This document shows positions 1 through 8,557 of a DNA stretch of 64,000 nt, piece after piece. Every line of letters begins with the position of its first letter. The first letter of the stretch is position 1. The position numbers were made by a program, and so were the translations under genes. Source of the DNA: Pseudocalidococcus sp964653145 (GTDB lineage Bacteria > Cyanobacteriota > Cyanobacteriia > Thermosynechococcales > Thermosynechococcaceae); the NCBI GenBank assembly GCA_964653145.1, contig CAZZCG010000007.1:1-64000 (forward strand). Reading direction: 5' to 3'. The notes under the pieces were generated by a model. It saw only the letters and a program-made list of their open reading frames with translations, ran no database searches and was not told where the DNA came from.

Positions 1-135
1 ACTACCAGGCATTCTTGGGGGCGGGCCCGGCAAAGGAAGGGTCTGATTGGGCATTGTGGGGGGGCGGCCGGGGGGCGGGGGAGCGGGCATTCTCGGGGGT
101 GGGCCAGGCACGGGGGGGTATTGGGGATCGGGCAT
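1..135 (-). CDS. Proline-rich protein, N-terminal part (runs off left edge)
   Basis: On the reverse strand an ATG at 135 opens a frame with no stop to the window edge (45 codons seen). The product is almost entirely Pro/Gly/Met/Arg, with the unit PGPPPRMP occurring twice 26 residues apart. A GGAG lies about nine bases upstream of the ATG, which supports this start. Low-complexity proline-rich segments are common in surface or scaffold proteins, but no family is recognisable. It is divergent from the ABC permease. The forward strand in the same stretch gives glycine-rich frames with stops, so the reverse reading is preferred. The real gene may start further upstream. Confidence 0.45.
   Translation of the reverse strand, partial: MPDPQYPPVPGPPPRMPAPPPPGRPPTMPNQTLPLPGPPPRMPGS
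8..110. repeat. Imperfect direct repeat, 25-bp units in G-rich DNA
   Basis: Bases 8-32 and 86-110 are near-identical 25-mers (three mismatches) beginning GGCATTCT. They are 78 bases apart, i.e. exactly 26 codons, so they stay in frame in the reverse-strand proline-rich reading. The interval is very G-rich on this strand (runs of five to seven G). Confidence 0.7.
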
Positions 136-398
136 GGGAGAAACTCCGCAGTGGTGGAATGGGGCTGAATTGAGTGGATCGTTGGGAATGGGGCAAAGAC
201 CGCTTGAGACCCTTGGTTTTCCCTTCAGACTTAGTATATGAAACTTGCTCAGTGAATTTTCTGATAGCTGCTTTTTTATCCACATTGTTAATAAAGCCAA
301 TCACAGGGAATAAAATAGGCCGAGATGCTATTCAACGCCCCCATCTCCCCGCAAAATTTCCGCAGCTAGCTCAACCCTCTATTCCCATCCCAGGCCCC

Positions 399-2099
399 AT
401 GCTCACCTCATCTCGAGAATCCCACCCATCCCCCCTACACCAGGTTCAACGCAAGAGTTGGGGAACGGCCCAGGCCTGGAAGGTTCTCGTTTGGTTGATC
501 GCCGTGTTGATCGCCTTACCGGTGTTGGTAGTCCTGGGGCAGATTTTTGTAAGTTCTGGGGAAACCTGGCAACATTTGGCCGAAACAGTTTTGAAGGATT
601 ATGTTCTCAATTCCTTCTGGCTCATGCTTGGGGTGGGGTTTGGAGTAACGCTGATCGGGGTGGGGACGGCCTGGTTGGTGACGATGTGTCGATTTTGGGG
701 CTCCGGGGCCTGGAATTGGTTGTTATTGCTGCCCTTTGCCGCGCCGGCCTACATTCTTGCCTATACCTATACGGTTTTTCTTTCCTTCGAAGGGCCCGTG
801 CAGGGAACCCTCAGGGCCTGGACCGGGTGGGAATGGGGCGACTATTGGTTTCCCGAAATTCGCTCATTGGGTGGGGCAATTTTGATGCTGACCTTAGTCC
901 TCTATCCCTATGTGTATTTGTTGGCGCGGGTTGCATTTCTAGAGCAGGCCACCTGTACCCTTGAAGCCAGTCGTTCCTTGGGTTGTGGGCCATGGCGCAG
1001 TTTTTGGACAGTGGCGTTACCCTTGGCCCGGCCTGGGATTGCGGCGGGGGTGGCTTTAGCGTTGATGGAAACCCTGAACGACTTTGGTACGGTGCAATAT
1101 TTTGGTGTAGATACCTTTACCACCGGGATCTATCGGACTTGGTTTGGTCTGGGGGATCGGACGGGGGCCTCTCAACTGGCTTCGGTGTTGCTGCTGTTTA
1201 TCTTTGGCCTGGTGTTGGCAGAGCGATGGTCACGGGGCCAGGCCCGGTTTACTAAGCAAAATAATTCCGACAAGCCCCGACCCTATGTCCTTAAATCCTG
1301 GCGGGCAATCTTGGCGACCTTAGCCTGCTTCATTCCCGTGGGATTGGGTTTTTTAATTCCGGCGGCGGTGTTGCTCCACATGGCAATTCGGGAAGGCAGC
1401 GGGGCCTGGAATGAGGAGTTTTGGGTGCATGCAGGCCACAGTTTGATTTTGTCCAGTCTTGCCGCGGGCTTAGCGGTGGTCATCGGGGTGTTTTTAGCCT
1501 ATGGATTGCGCCTATTCCCGGCCTGGAGTTTGCGCCTCGGGACTCAGTTGGCCGTAATGGGCTATGCGATTCCGGGGGCGGTGATTGCCGTGGGAATTTT
1601 GGTGCCCTTGGGTTGGCTGGATAATCAGATTGATAGCTTTGCCATGGCGACATTTGACATTTCCACTGGCCTAATTTTTAGCGGAACGATTATTGCGCTT
1701 CTCTACGCCTATTTAGTTCGGTTTTTAGCAGTCTCCTTTAACTCCATTGAAGCCAACCTGTTGAAAATCCGCCCCAGCCTGGATGAAGCTGCCCGGAGTT
1801 TAGGAAAGACACCTCTGGGAACCCTCATTTCTGTTCATTTGCCCCTCTTAACCACAGGCTTATTAACAGCAGCAATGCTGGTTTTTGTCGATGTGATGAA
1901 GGAATTACCTGCGACCTTGGTGATTCGACCGTTTAATTTTGATACGTTGGCGATTCAGGTCTATCGGTTGGCCTCCGATGAACGGTTGGCAGAAGCCGCG
2001 GGTGGGGCCCTAGCCATTGTCCTAGTTGGGTTAATTCCGGTACTGTGGCTGAGTTGGCAAATTCATCGAGCCGGAACCTTTGACAGCAACCGTCTCTAG
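399..2099 (+). CDS. ABC transporter permease, iron(III)-type (FbpB/FutB family)
   Basis: Inner-membrane permease that would move ferric iron, or a similar cargo, delivered by a periplasmic binding protein. The 566-residue protein is a fusion of two BPD_transp_1 permease halves with about twelve membrane helices. Each half has an EAA loop for docking the ATPase: EASRSLG near residue 189 and EAARSLG near residue 463. This duplicated layout is typical of FbpB/FutB. An in-frame extension back to 174 exists, but the ATG at 399 immediately precedes the conserved part and is preferred. No binding protein or ATPase gene is adjacent, so the other subunits must lie elsewhere. Substrate is inferred from family. 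Confidence 0.85.
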   Translation: MLTSSRESHPSPLHQVQRKSWGTAQAWKVLVWLIAVLIALPVLVVLGQIFVSSGETWQHLAETVLKDYVLNSFWLMLGVGFGVTLIGVGTAWLVTMCRFWGSGAWNWLLLLPFAAPAYILAYTYTVFLSFEGPVQGTLRAWTGWEWGDYWFPEIRSLGGAILMLTLVLYPYVYLLARVAFLEQATCTLEASRSLGCGPWRSFWTVALPLARPGIAAGVALALMETLNDFGTVQYFGVDTFTTGIYRTWFGLGDRTGASQLASVLLLFIFGLVLAERWSRGQARFTKQNNSDKPRPYVLKSWRAILATLACFIPVGLGFLIPAAVLLHMAIREGSGAWNEEFWVHAGHSLILSSLAAGLAVVIGVFLAYGLRLFPAWSLRLGTQLAVMGYAIPGAVIAVGILVPLGWLDNQIDSFAMATFDISTGLIFSGTIIALLYAYLVRFLAVSFNSIEANLLKIRPSLDEAARSLGKTPLGTLISVHLPLLTTGLLTAAMLVFVDVMKELPATLVIRPFNFDTLAIQVYRLASDERLAEAAGGALAIVLVGLIPVLWLSWQIHRAGTFDSNRL

Positions 2100-2120
2100 C
2101 ACACAACCCAGGGGGTGAGT

Positions 2121-3632
2121 ATGGCCAGCCAAGAATTCCAAGACCTCCAAAGCCAGTTGGTGCGCTGTTGGCAAGGCAGTGAGACCTTTGTCCCAGATTC
2201 AACCCAAGAAAATCCCCAAGAGCGGGACATTGTTGTGATTCCTTCCCTCAGTTTTGCCCAACGGGAACTGGCGAAAATTACGGGCTACACCCACTACGAA
2301 GAACGCCAACTCTATACCCTAATTCAGTTGCGGAATCCCCACACTCGGATGATTTATGTCACCTCGCAACCGATTCACCCCAGCATTATTGATTACTACC
2401 TCGATCTGCTACCCGGAATTCCCTCCTCCCACGCCCGAGAACGCCTGTTGCTCCTGGCCACCTACGACTATTCCGATAAGCCCCTGACAGCAAAAATCCT
2501 TGAACGTCCCCGCCTCATGGCCCGCATTAGTCAAGCCCTTCGTTCTGATCAAGCCTATATGGTCTGTTTTAACGCCACGGGCCTGGAACGAGAATTAGCC
2601 CTGAAGTTGGGGATTCCCCTCTATGCAGTCAATCCAGATTTGCTCTATTGGGGCACAAAGGCCGGGAGTCGAGAACTGTTTGCAGAAGCCAAAATCCCCC
2701 ATCCCGATGGCAGTGGCTTCATCGATACTGAACCAGGCCTGGCTGCAGAAATTCTGAATTTGTGGCAGCGGAATCCAGGATTACAAAGGGTCGTGGTCAA
2801 GCTGAATGAGGCTTTTTCCGGTGAAGGGAATGCTCTACTTGATTTACGCCCCATTGCCCAGGCCCAGGACAAACTCACCGCCATCACCCAGGCCCTGAGT
2901 CAAATGCAATTCCAGGCCCCACAAGAAAACTGGAGCTCCTATCGAGCAAGGTTTGCGGAACTTGGTGGCATTGTTGAGTGTTTCATTGAAGGCCAACATA
3001 AACGCTCCCCCAGTGTTCAAGGGCAAGTCACGCCAGTCGGGCAAGTGGAAATCATCTCGACCCATGACCAAATCCTCGATGCCCCCGATGGCCAAATTTT
3101 TCTCGGCTGTTCCTTTCCCGCCGCTGAACCCTATCGCCTCCATTTGCAGGAGTATGGGCTGAAAGTCGGGGAAGCACTGGCCCGTAAAGGGGTAATTGGG
3201 CATTATGCGGTGGATTTTGTAGCCCAGCCCATTGAAAATTCAGACACCTGGGATTTACAGGCCATTGAAATTAATTTGCGCAAAGGCGGTACAACCCATC
3301 CCTTTATGACCCTGAAATTCCTCACCAATGGCCGCTATGACCCTGATACTGGGTTGTTTTACAGCTACCATCACCGCCCAAAGTACTACATCGCCTCGGA
3401 CAACTTACGCCACACGAATTACCATGGCCTCTTACCGAACGACTTACTGGATATTATTGCCCGCTACCATCTCCACTTTGACTCGAGCACTGAAACAGGG
3501 AGCGTCTTTCACCTGATGGGCGCACTCTCTGAATTTGGCAAGCTCGGGATTACCAGCATTGGCAACTCCCCTGAAGAAGCTAAGTCCATTTACGATCAGG
3601 CAATTCAGGTGCTAGATCAAGCCAGCCAATGA
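2121..3632 (+). CDS. PGM1-like ATP-grasp peptide ligase
   Basis: About 503 residues resembling the cyanobacterial proteins related to the pheganomycin peptide ligase PGM1, an ATP-grasp carboxylate-amine ligase. The middle has the ATP-grasp layout: a VVVKLNEAFSGEGN-type phosphate-binding stretch around residues 220-233 and an AIEINLRKGGTTHPF metal-binding segment near residue 390. The ATG at 2121 is preferred because a G-rich ribosome-binding site (2111-2117) is well placed; a GTG six bases earlier is possible. It lies 21 bases after the permease stop, so co-transcription is plausible. The native substrate in cyanobacteria is unknown; ligase chemistry is inferred. Confidence 0.75.
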   Translation: MASQEFQDLQSQLVRCWQGSETFVPDSTQENPQERDIVVIPSLSFAQRELAKITGYTHYEERQLYTLIQLRNPHTRMIYVTSQPIHPSIIDYYLDLLPGIPSSHARERLLLLATYDYSDKPLTAKILERPRLMARISQALRSDQAYMVCFNATGLERELALKLGIPLYAVNPDLLYWGTKAGSRELFAEAKIPHPDGSGFIDTEPGLAAEILNLWQRNPGLQRVVVKLNEAFSGEGNALLDLRPIAQAQDKLTAITQALSQMQFQAPQENWSSYRARFAELGGIVECFIEGQHKRSPSVQGQVTPVGQVEIISTHDQILDAPDGQIFLGCSFPAAEPYRLHLQEYGLKVGEALARKGVIGHYAVDFVAQPIENSDTWDLQAIEINLRKGGTTHPFMTLKFLTNGRYDPDTGLFYSYHHRPKYYIASDNLRHTNYHGLLPNDLLDIIARYHLHFDSSTETGSVFHLMGALSEFGKLGITSIGNSPEEAKSIYDQAIQVLDQASQ

Positions 3633-3777
3633 GCCAAGGCGCGGATACGGTCATTTCAAGTAGGAATGGAACATAAACAGGCCTGAAACCCATGTGAGCA
3701 TTACCCCTGAGGTCTCACTTTTGGCAGATATGACTATAGCTTTCAGTGCGGTCATAAACCTCAGATGCAACTTGATG

Positions 3778-4329
3778 TCATGAAGCTTTTGCATCTTGGT
3801 AGGTCCTATTCTCCGGTTGACTATAAAGCAGACGCCACACAATAAATAATTGGACAATCAGTGGTAGGGTTTCTGGCAATTCAACTTCAGCAGTTGACCA
3901 AATCCACGGTCCTCGCCAGCGAATCTTAACCGAACCAAGCTCCTGATCCTCATGCAGAATACGAGAGTTCCGCCATACAAACACTTGATGATCGTATTCC
4001 AGGGTTTGGGATGGTGGCAGGGGCAGGATTTTCAAAGTCATTGATGCGACACAGGTTTTACCCTGCCGAAGCTCATAACGATTGAGGATGAAGAATCCTT
4101 TCCCAATAATCCTTAATGCTTTTTTTTGAAAAATCAGCTTGCCCCCAAAACCACAGGGGTTAAATGTGGCTCTAGCAATTTGCTTGGTGCCGATAGAAAT
4201 GCGATAACCAAACAGACCAGGACGAATTGTAAGCATTTTCAGACGAGCTTCGACTTGGGGAGTGATCTGGGGAAGAAGAGAAGCTTGGCAATTGCCTGGG
4301 TGACATTGAATACCCCACAGTGTATCCAA
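3778..4329 (-). CDS. Conserved hypothetical protein, possible tubby/LURP-one-like fold
   Basis: 183 residues, not assigned to a family with certainty. The sequence is rich in short beta-type segments with many aromatic and basic residues (repeats of the form G-x-x-I/L-x-x-K) and ends in a hydrophobic helix around LPLIVQLFIVWRLLYSQ. That pattern is like small cyanobacterial proteins related to the tubby/LURP-one barrel, which is only a resemblance by eye. The TTG at 4329 has a GGGGAG site just upstream; an ATG at 4236 is the alternative. It is convergent with the PGM1-like gene, with 145 bases between them. Confidence 0.6.
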   Translation of the reverse strand: MDTLWGIQCHPGNCQASLLPQITPQVEARLKMLTIRPGLFGYRISIGTKQIARATFNPCGFGGKLIFQKKALRIIGKGFFILNRYELRQGKTCVASMTLKILPLPPSQTLEYDHQVFVWRNSRILHEDQELGSVKIRWRGPWIWSTAEVELPETLPLIVQLFIVWRLLYSQPENRTYQDAKAS

Positions 4330-4420
4330 AAATTCTCCCCTGCTCTCAATACCTGAACTCCCAAGAAGCAGCGATTTACCATCAGGCCAGGCAGCAAAAA
4401 TATTTTCCCAACAAAAATAT

Positions 4421-5281
4421 CTATTTCCTCACCGACCAGACCGCAAACCCCGCACCTGTGGCAAACATGATCAAGCTATAAATCGCCGCTGGAATTGCAA
4501 ACTCCGGTTGGTTTAGTAAGGTGGGCCCACTGGCAATGGCAATGGCTAAGGTTCCATTTTGAATCCCCACTTCCACGGTAATCGCTTTCGCACTGGCAGA
4601 ATCTAAACGTCCGACAACCGCAATCAAATACCCCAGGCCCATGGCCAAAATATTCAGAGTCAACGTCACCAGGCCAACTTGCAGAAAAAAGCCGATCACA
4701 TTATCCCGTTGCTGCACCAATAGTCCGGCAATAATTAACCCCAACAACGCCAAGGATAACCACTTCACCCCCCGCTCAATCAGGGCCGCAAACTGAGGTC
4801 GGGAATAATGCAAGGCCATCCCAAGCGCCACCGGAATCAAGGTAATTACAGCAATTTGTAGCACCGTCGGGCCAAAGGGTAACTGGAGAGTGGTGGCGGT
4901 TCCTAAAAATTGTTGGGTAGCCAGATTAGTAATGATTGGGATCGAAAAAATTGTGATCAAGCTACTAAAAGCTGTCAACGTAATTGAGAGAGCAACATTA
5001 CCCCGGGCCAGATAGGTCAGTAGATTTGAAGTTGGGCCTCCGGGACAAGCCGCTAAAATCATTACTCCCACGGCCTGGTTAGGATTAAGTGGAAAAATGC
5101 CCGCCAGAATGAACCCAAGGAGCGGAAGCATCACTAACTGAGCCAGTAGGCCAATGATCACCCCTTTCGGATCAACCAAGACCCGTGAAAAGTCCTCGAC
5201 CTTCAGCCCCAGGCCCATCCCCAACATCACTGCAAATAGGGCTAAGGGCAAAAATACGGCGGTTAAAAAGTTAGAGTCCAT
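4421..5281 (-). CDS. Bile acid:sodium symporter family (BASS) transporter
   Basis: 286 residues, nearly all hydrophobic, with eight to ten predicted membrane helices. Family marks are the ACPGGPTSN stretch around residues 80-88, where the Na+-binding cross-over region lies, and a VEVGIQNGTLA motif near residue 240. BASS proteins couple Na+ to uptake of organic anions; in cyanobacteria and plastids these can be pyruvate or 2-keto acids, so bile acid is only a family name. The next reverse-strand gene downstream is the unknown 183-residue protein, 91 bases away. Confidence 0.88.
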   Translation of the reverse strand: MDSNFLTAVFLPLALFAVMLGMGLGLKVEDFSRVLVDPKGVIIGLLAQLVMLPLLGFILAGIFPLNPNQAVGVMILAACPGGPTSNLLTYLARGNVALSITLTAFSSLITIFSIPIITNLATQQFLGTATTLQLPFGPTVLQIAVITLIPVALGMALHYSRPQFAALIERGVKWLSLALLGLIIAGLLVQQRDNVIGFFLQVGLVTLTLNILAMGLGYLIAVVGRLDSASAKAITVEVGIQNGTLAIAIASGPTLLNQPEFAIPAAIYSLIMFATGAGFAVWSVRK

Positions 5282-5498
5282 TCAGGTCAGAGGTGGAGAG
5301 GGGCAATTGATCAATTCAGAAGCTTAGCCATTGTAAGGGAGTTTTGATGTTTCAAGGGATTAAAACCTTCCAACCTGTCTCAATCCGGCCTGGAGGCAAA
5401 ATTACACTGGGGAACAGAGGTTGATTAGGTTAATCTGTTGATCGGCGATGACTTCTATCACGCAAGATAAATTTTGTTCTGGGACAAGGTGAGCGGTT

Positions 5499-6149
5499 AT
5501 GCAGGTTAAGCTGGTTTCGGTAACGCAGCCGGTGCTGGAAATTGCCGGAGAAACTCTCTCGGCGGAAGGGTTAATGGCCTACTGTGCTCGGGTTTCTAGC
5601 CCCCACCAAGAAAATCCTGACTATGCCCGCCTGTTGAAATTTTGTATTCGCCAAGGCCATTGGTCTGTGTTTGAAATGGCGGATATGACCATAGAAATTA
5701 CCACCACCCGAATGATTGCCCAACAAATTCTGCGGCATCGGAGCTTTTCCTTTCAAGAGTTTAGTCTCCGCTATGCCCAGGCCCAGGGGTGTGAAATCTA
5801 TCCAGCCCGCCGCCAAGATATCAAAAACCGGCAAAACTCCATTGATGATCTCCCCGAATCTGACCAGGCCTGGTTTGCTCAGGAACAACAACGGGTTTGG
5901 GAGCAGAGTTTTAGCCTCTATCAAGCAGCCCTAGAGCGCGGCATTGCTAAGGAATGTGCCCGGGCCCTGTTGCCATTGAATACGGTGACACGCCTGTACA
6001 TGAAAGGCTCGATCCGGTCATGGATCCACTATTTCCAAGTCCGCTGTGCCCCCGATTGCCAAAAAGAACACCGGGATATTGCCTGTGCGATTCGGGAGAT
6101 TTTTCAGGAACACTTTCCCACGGTTGCTGCTGCCATGGCCTCGGATTAA
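5499..6149 (+). CDS. thyX: FAD-dependent thymidylate synthase ThyX
   Basis: Makes dTMP from dUMP with methylenetetrahydrofolate and FADH2, replacing ThyA. The ThyX signature RHR-x7-S-x-RY is present at residues 79-92 (RHRSFSFQEFSLRY), with the nucleotide-binding serine at residue 89. Length (216 residues) is normal. An AAGGTGAGCGG stretch sits just before the ATG. The gene faces trmFO tail to tail with 24 bases between the stops; both enzymes use methylenetetrahydrofolate and flavin to methylate a uracil ring at C5. Confidence 0.95.
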   Translation: MQVKLVSVTQPVLEIAGETLSAEGLMAYCARVSSPHQENPDYARLLKFCIRQGHWSVFEMADMTIEITTTRMIAQQILRHRSFSFQEFSLRYAQAQGCEIYPARRQDIKNRQNSIDDLPESDQAWFAQEQQRVWEQSFSLYQAALERGIAKECARALLPLNTVTRLYMKGSIRSWIHYFQVRCAPDCQKEHRDIACAIREIFQEHFPTVAAAMASD

Positions 6150-6173
6150 GCCTGCGATTTATTCAGTGAACTC

Positions 6174-7520
6174 CTAAATTGCGACACAAGACTTGAGAGT
6201 TTCCTGCTGCCAGGCCCCCAAATCTGCCAAGGCCCGGTCTCGATAGGCTCCATAGCGTTCTTGTTTAGCGCGAATTCGTTTCTCTAGGGGTGGCATAATC
6301 CCAAAGTTGGGCGGCATGGGTTGAAAGTGCTTGACATCGGCCGTGCTGATGTAATGGATCAAAGCCCCGCTCATGGTCGTTTCCGGTAAGGTCACAGGTT
6401 CCAGATTTTGTGCCAGACGCACTGCATTGGTTCCCGCTAACCAGCCCCCGGCCACCGCCGCCGTATAGCCCTCTGTCCCGACTAATTGTCCCGCCGCTAA
6501 CCACTGGGGTCGATCTTGAAATTGCAGGGTTGAAGCTAAAAGTTTCGGGGCATTCAAAAATGTATTGCGGTGCATCACCCCCAGACGGACAAATTCCGCA
6601 TTTTCCAGGCCGGGAATCATCCGAAACACCCGTTGTTGTTCGCCCCAGCGCAAATTGGTTTGAAAGCCGACTAAATTCCAGAGTTGCCCCGCCTTATCTT
6701 CTTGGCGTAATTGCACCACCGCATAGGGCCTGGGTTTATCGGGATAGCGCGGATCAGTCAAACCCACGGGTTTTAAGGGGCCATAGCGTAGGGTTTCAAT
6801 GCCGCGCCGGGCCTGTTCTTCCACGGGTAAGCAGGCTTCAAAAAATTTAGCGGTGTCTCGGTCAAAATCCTTGAGGGTGGCTTGCTCGGCTGTATTGAGC
6901 TCATGCCAAAAGGCTTCATACTCGGCCTGGGTAAAGGGGCAATTCAGATAGGCTGCTTCACCTTTGTCATAGCGAGAGGCCAAAAACGCAATCTCCCGGT
7001 TAATGGTTTCCCCCACGACAATCGGACTGGCCGCATCAAAAAAGCTCAAATAATCCAGGCCCGTGAATCGTTGTAAATCTTCTGCCAATGCTGGGCTAGT
7101 AAGGGGGCCGGTACACAAGACCACAAACCCATCGCGAGGAATTTTGGGGAGTTCCTCACGGCGCAACTCAATTAAGGGGTGCTCAGCCAGAGTAGTCGTT
7201 AAATCCTGACTAAATTGTCCCCGATCTACCGCTAATGCACCCCCGGCCGGAACTTGGTGTTGATCCGCTTTGGCAATCACCACCGAACCCAACTGGCGCA
7301 ATTCCTGATGTAACAAACCCGCTGCCCGATCACTGGCCATAGCCCCAAAGGAGTTACTACAGACGAGTTCAGCTAGATGTTCGCTGTGGTGGGCTGGAGT
7401 TTGCTGGGTCGGGCGCATTTCCCAAAGAATAACTGGCCAACCCCCACGGGCAATTTGCCATGCCGCCTCGGTTCCGGCTAACCCACCACCAATGACATGA
7501 ATCGGTTGTTGTTTTGACAT
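6174..7520 (-). CDS. trmFO: tRNA (uracil-54-C5) methyltransferase TrmFO, folate/FAD-dependent
   Basis: Methylates U54 in the T-loop of tRNA using methylenetetrahydrofolate as carbon donor and FAD as reductant. The protein begins with a Rossmann FAD motif (GGGLAG, residues 11-16 from the chosen start) and keeps the NSFGAMASDRAAGLL region and the GYTAAVAGGWLAG FAD-closing motif near the C-terminus. The ATG at 7520 is chosen because homologous sequence begins there; an in-frame extension to 7610 overlaps the Uma2 gene. The Uma2 stop is only two bases upstream, suggesting coupled translation. Confidence 0.95.
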   Translation of the reverse strand: MSKQQPIHVIGGGLAGTEAAWQIARGGWPVILWEMRPTQQTPAHHSEHLAELVCSNSFGAMASDRAAGLLHQELRQLGSVVIAKADQHQVPAGGALAVDRGQFSQDLTTTLAEHPLIELRREELPKIPRDGFVVLCTGPLTSPALAEDLQRFTGLDYLSFFDAASPIVVGETINREIAFLASRYDKGEAAYLNCPFTQAEYEAFWHELNTAEQATLKDFDRDTAKFFEACLPVEEQARRGIETLRYGPLKPVGLTDPRYPDKPRPYAVVQLRQEDKAGQLWNLVGFQTNLRWGEQQRVFRMIPGLENAEFVRLGVMHRNTFLNAPKLLASTLQFQDRPQWLAAGQLVGTEGYTAAVAGGWLAGTNAVRLAQNLEPVTLPETTMSGALIHYISTADVKHFQPMPPNFGIMPPLEKRIRAKQERYGAYRDRALADLGAWQQETLKSCVAI

Positions 7521-7522
7521 AC

Positions 7523-8077
7523 TTAAATTTTTAGCCATCCAAAAACATGCTCGGCTGTGAGTTCTAAATCTACTCCCTCTAGTCTTTGAAGCTGACAAGC
7601 ACCTCGACAAACCCTGGGCTCTTGGTGAGGAGCAAAGATCAGAACCGAATAGTCATCTGGATCAAGCATCCACCCCAACAGGCAGCCATGCTCTAGGCAA
7701 TGTAACAGGTTATCAATAACACGATTGGCTTTCTGAGCCGGTGACAGGATTTCAATTGACCAATCAGGGGCAGACATAAAATTATCCTCTGGCTCCCCAA
7801 CCTCGTTGACTTGAATCGGACTCCAAGGGATGACGGCAATATCTGGAACAACAGAACGTCCACCAAACGTACAGCGTAACTCTGGCAAGGCGGTATGGGT
7901 TTCACTATGATGATTAATCTCCGTCAGCAGTCGCATTTGGAGAAGCGGGTGGCGAGTTTTGGGCATGGGCTTTTGAAGAGCAACCCCGTCGATGTATTCC
8001 CAGGCCGGAGATTCCTCGATGTCGGGAAGTTGGAGAAATTCTGCAAGCATCAGAATTCGGGTGAGAGAAGCCGTCAT
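7523..8077 (-). CDS. Uma2 family endonuclease (DUF820)
   Basis: 184-residue member of the Uma2/DUF820 restriction-endonuclease-like family, very expanded in cyanobacteria and of uncertain role. The core PD-(D/E)xK-like elements are visible: VVPDIAVIPW near residues 76-85 and WSIEILSP near residues 106-113. The lysine normally following the LSP segment is present in AQKANRV. It is probably translated together with trmFO, whose start lies two bases beyond its stop. A second, broken copy of this family lies at about 45.5-45.7 kb. Confidence 0.85.
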   Translation of the reverse strand: MTASLTRILMLAEFLQLPDIEESPAWEYIDGVALQKPMPKTRHPLLQMRLLTEINHHSETHTALPELRCTFGGRSVVPDIAVIPWSPIQVNEVGEPEDNFMSAPDWSIEILSPAQKANRVIDNLLHCLEHGCLLGWMLDPDDYSVLIFAPHQEPRVCRGACQLQRLEGVDLELTAEHVFGWLKI

Positions 8078-8235
8078 GATTTAACTGATTGGGGAAGGCT
8101 TTTGCTGTCAGTATAGTGGATTAGCTTGGCCATATCAGTCTTGAACCGGAAACACAACTTGAACCGTTCCCCAGGACATGGGATGGGATGACCTGATAAA
8201 GTCCGCGTAGATTCAATACCTTCCAGATTCGCTCC

Positions 8236-8469
8236 ATGAACTCGACAGTTAGCTTGCTTAATCGCATTACTCAAACACCTGGTCAGTGGGGTGGTCGTCC
8301 TGGTATCCGGGGGATGCGAATTCGAGTAACTGATATTTTAGAAAGGTTGGCTGAGAACGTTAGAATTGATGAATTTTTAGAAGACTTTCCCGATTTGGAG
8401 CTAGCAGATATCCAAGCTTGTGTGCTCTTTGCGGCTCGCCGGACTGATTTCCCAAGATTAACGGCATGA
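8236..8469 (+). CDS. DUF433 (VapB45-like) antitoxin, no partner toxin seen
   Basis: 77 residues with the DUF433 helix-turn-helix signature: GGRPGIRGMRIRVTDILE followed by a DFPDL-x4-I-x-A segment. Such proteins are usually the antitoxin of a pair with a DUF5615 PIN-like toxin encoded directly downstream. Here the next 88 bases hold no open frame for a toxin and then folE begins on the other strand, so this copy appears to be an orphan. It may act only as a small DNA-binding protein. Confidence 0.85.
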   Translation: MNSTVSLLNRITQTPGQWGGRPGIRGMRIRVTDILERLAENVRIDEFLEDFPDLELADIQACVLFAARRTDFPRLTA

Positions 8470-8557
8470 AAATTTAGAGGCGCGTTAAAGATTAGGTTGT
8501 TTAACCTCAGCAAGCTATTGAATAGGCAGGGAACAGCGAAATCGATTGCAAGTAGAA

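Noticed and set aside
47..241. Glycine-rich forward frame
   Set aside because: It mirrors the proline-rich reverse frame, and an in-frame stop precedes it; composition is due to G-rich DNA.
2..304. 100-codon reverse frame at left edge
   Set aside because: A different reverse frame from 135 has better repeat structure and a ribosome-binding site; this frame loses the repeat pattern.
399..399. Fur box in the 136-398 upstream region
   Set aside because: An AT-rich stretch exists, but no convincing inverted hexamer array could be matched.
2844..3203. 119-codon frame antisense to the PGM1-like gene
   Set aside because: Lies wholly inside a well-supported gene and has no family likeness.
6410..6850. 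146-codon frame antisense to trmFO
   Set aside because: Shadow of trmFO; proline-rich low complexity.
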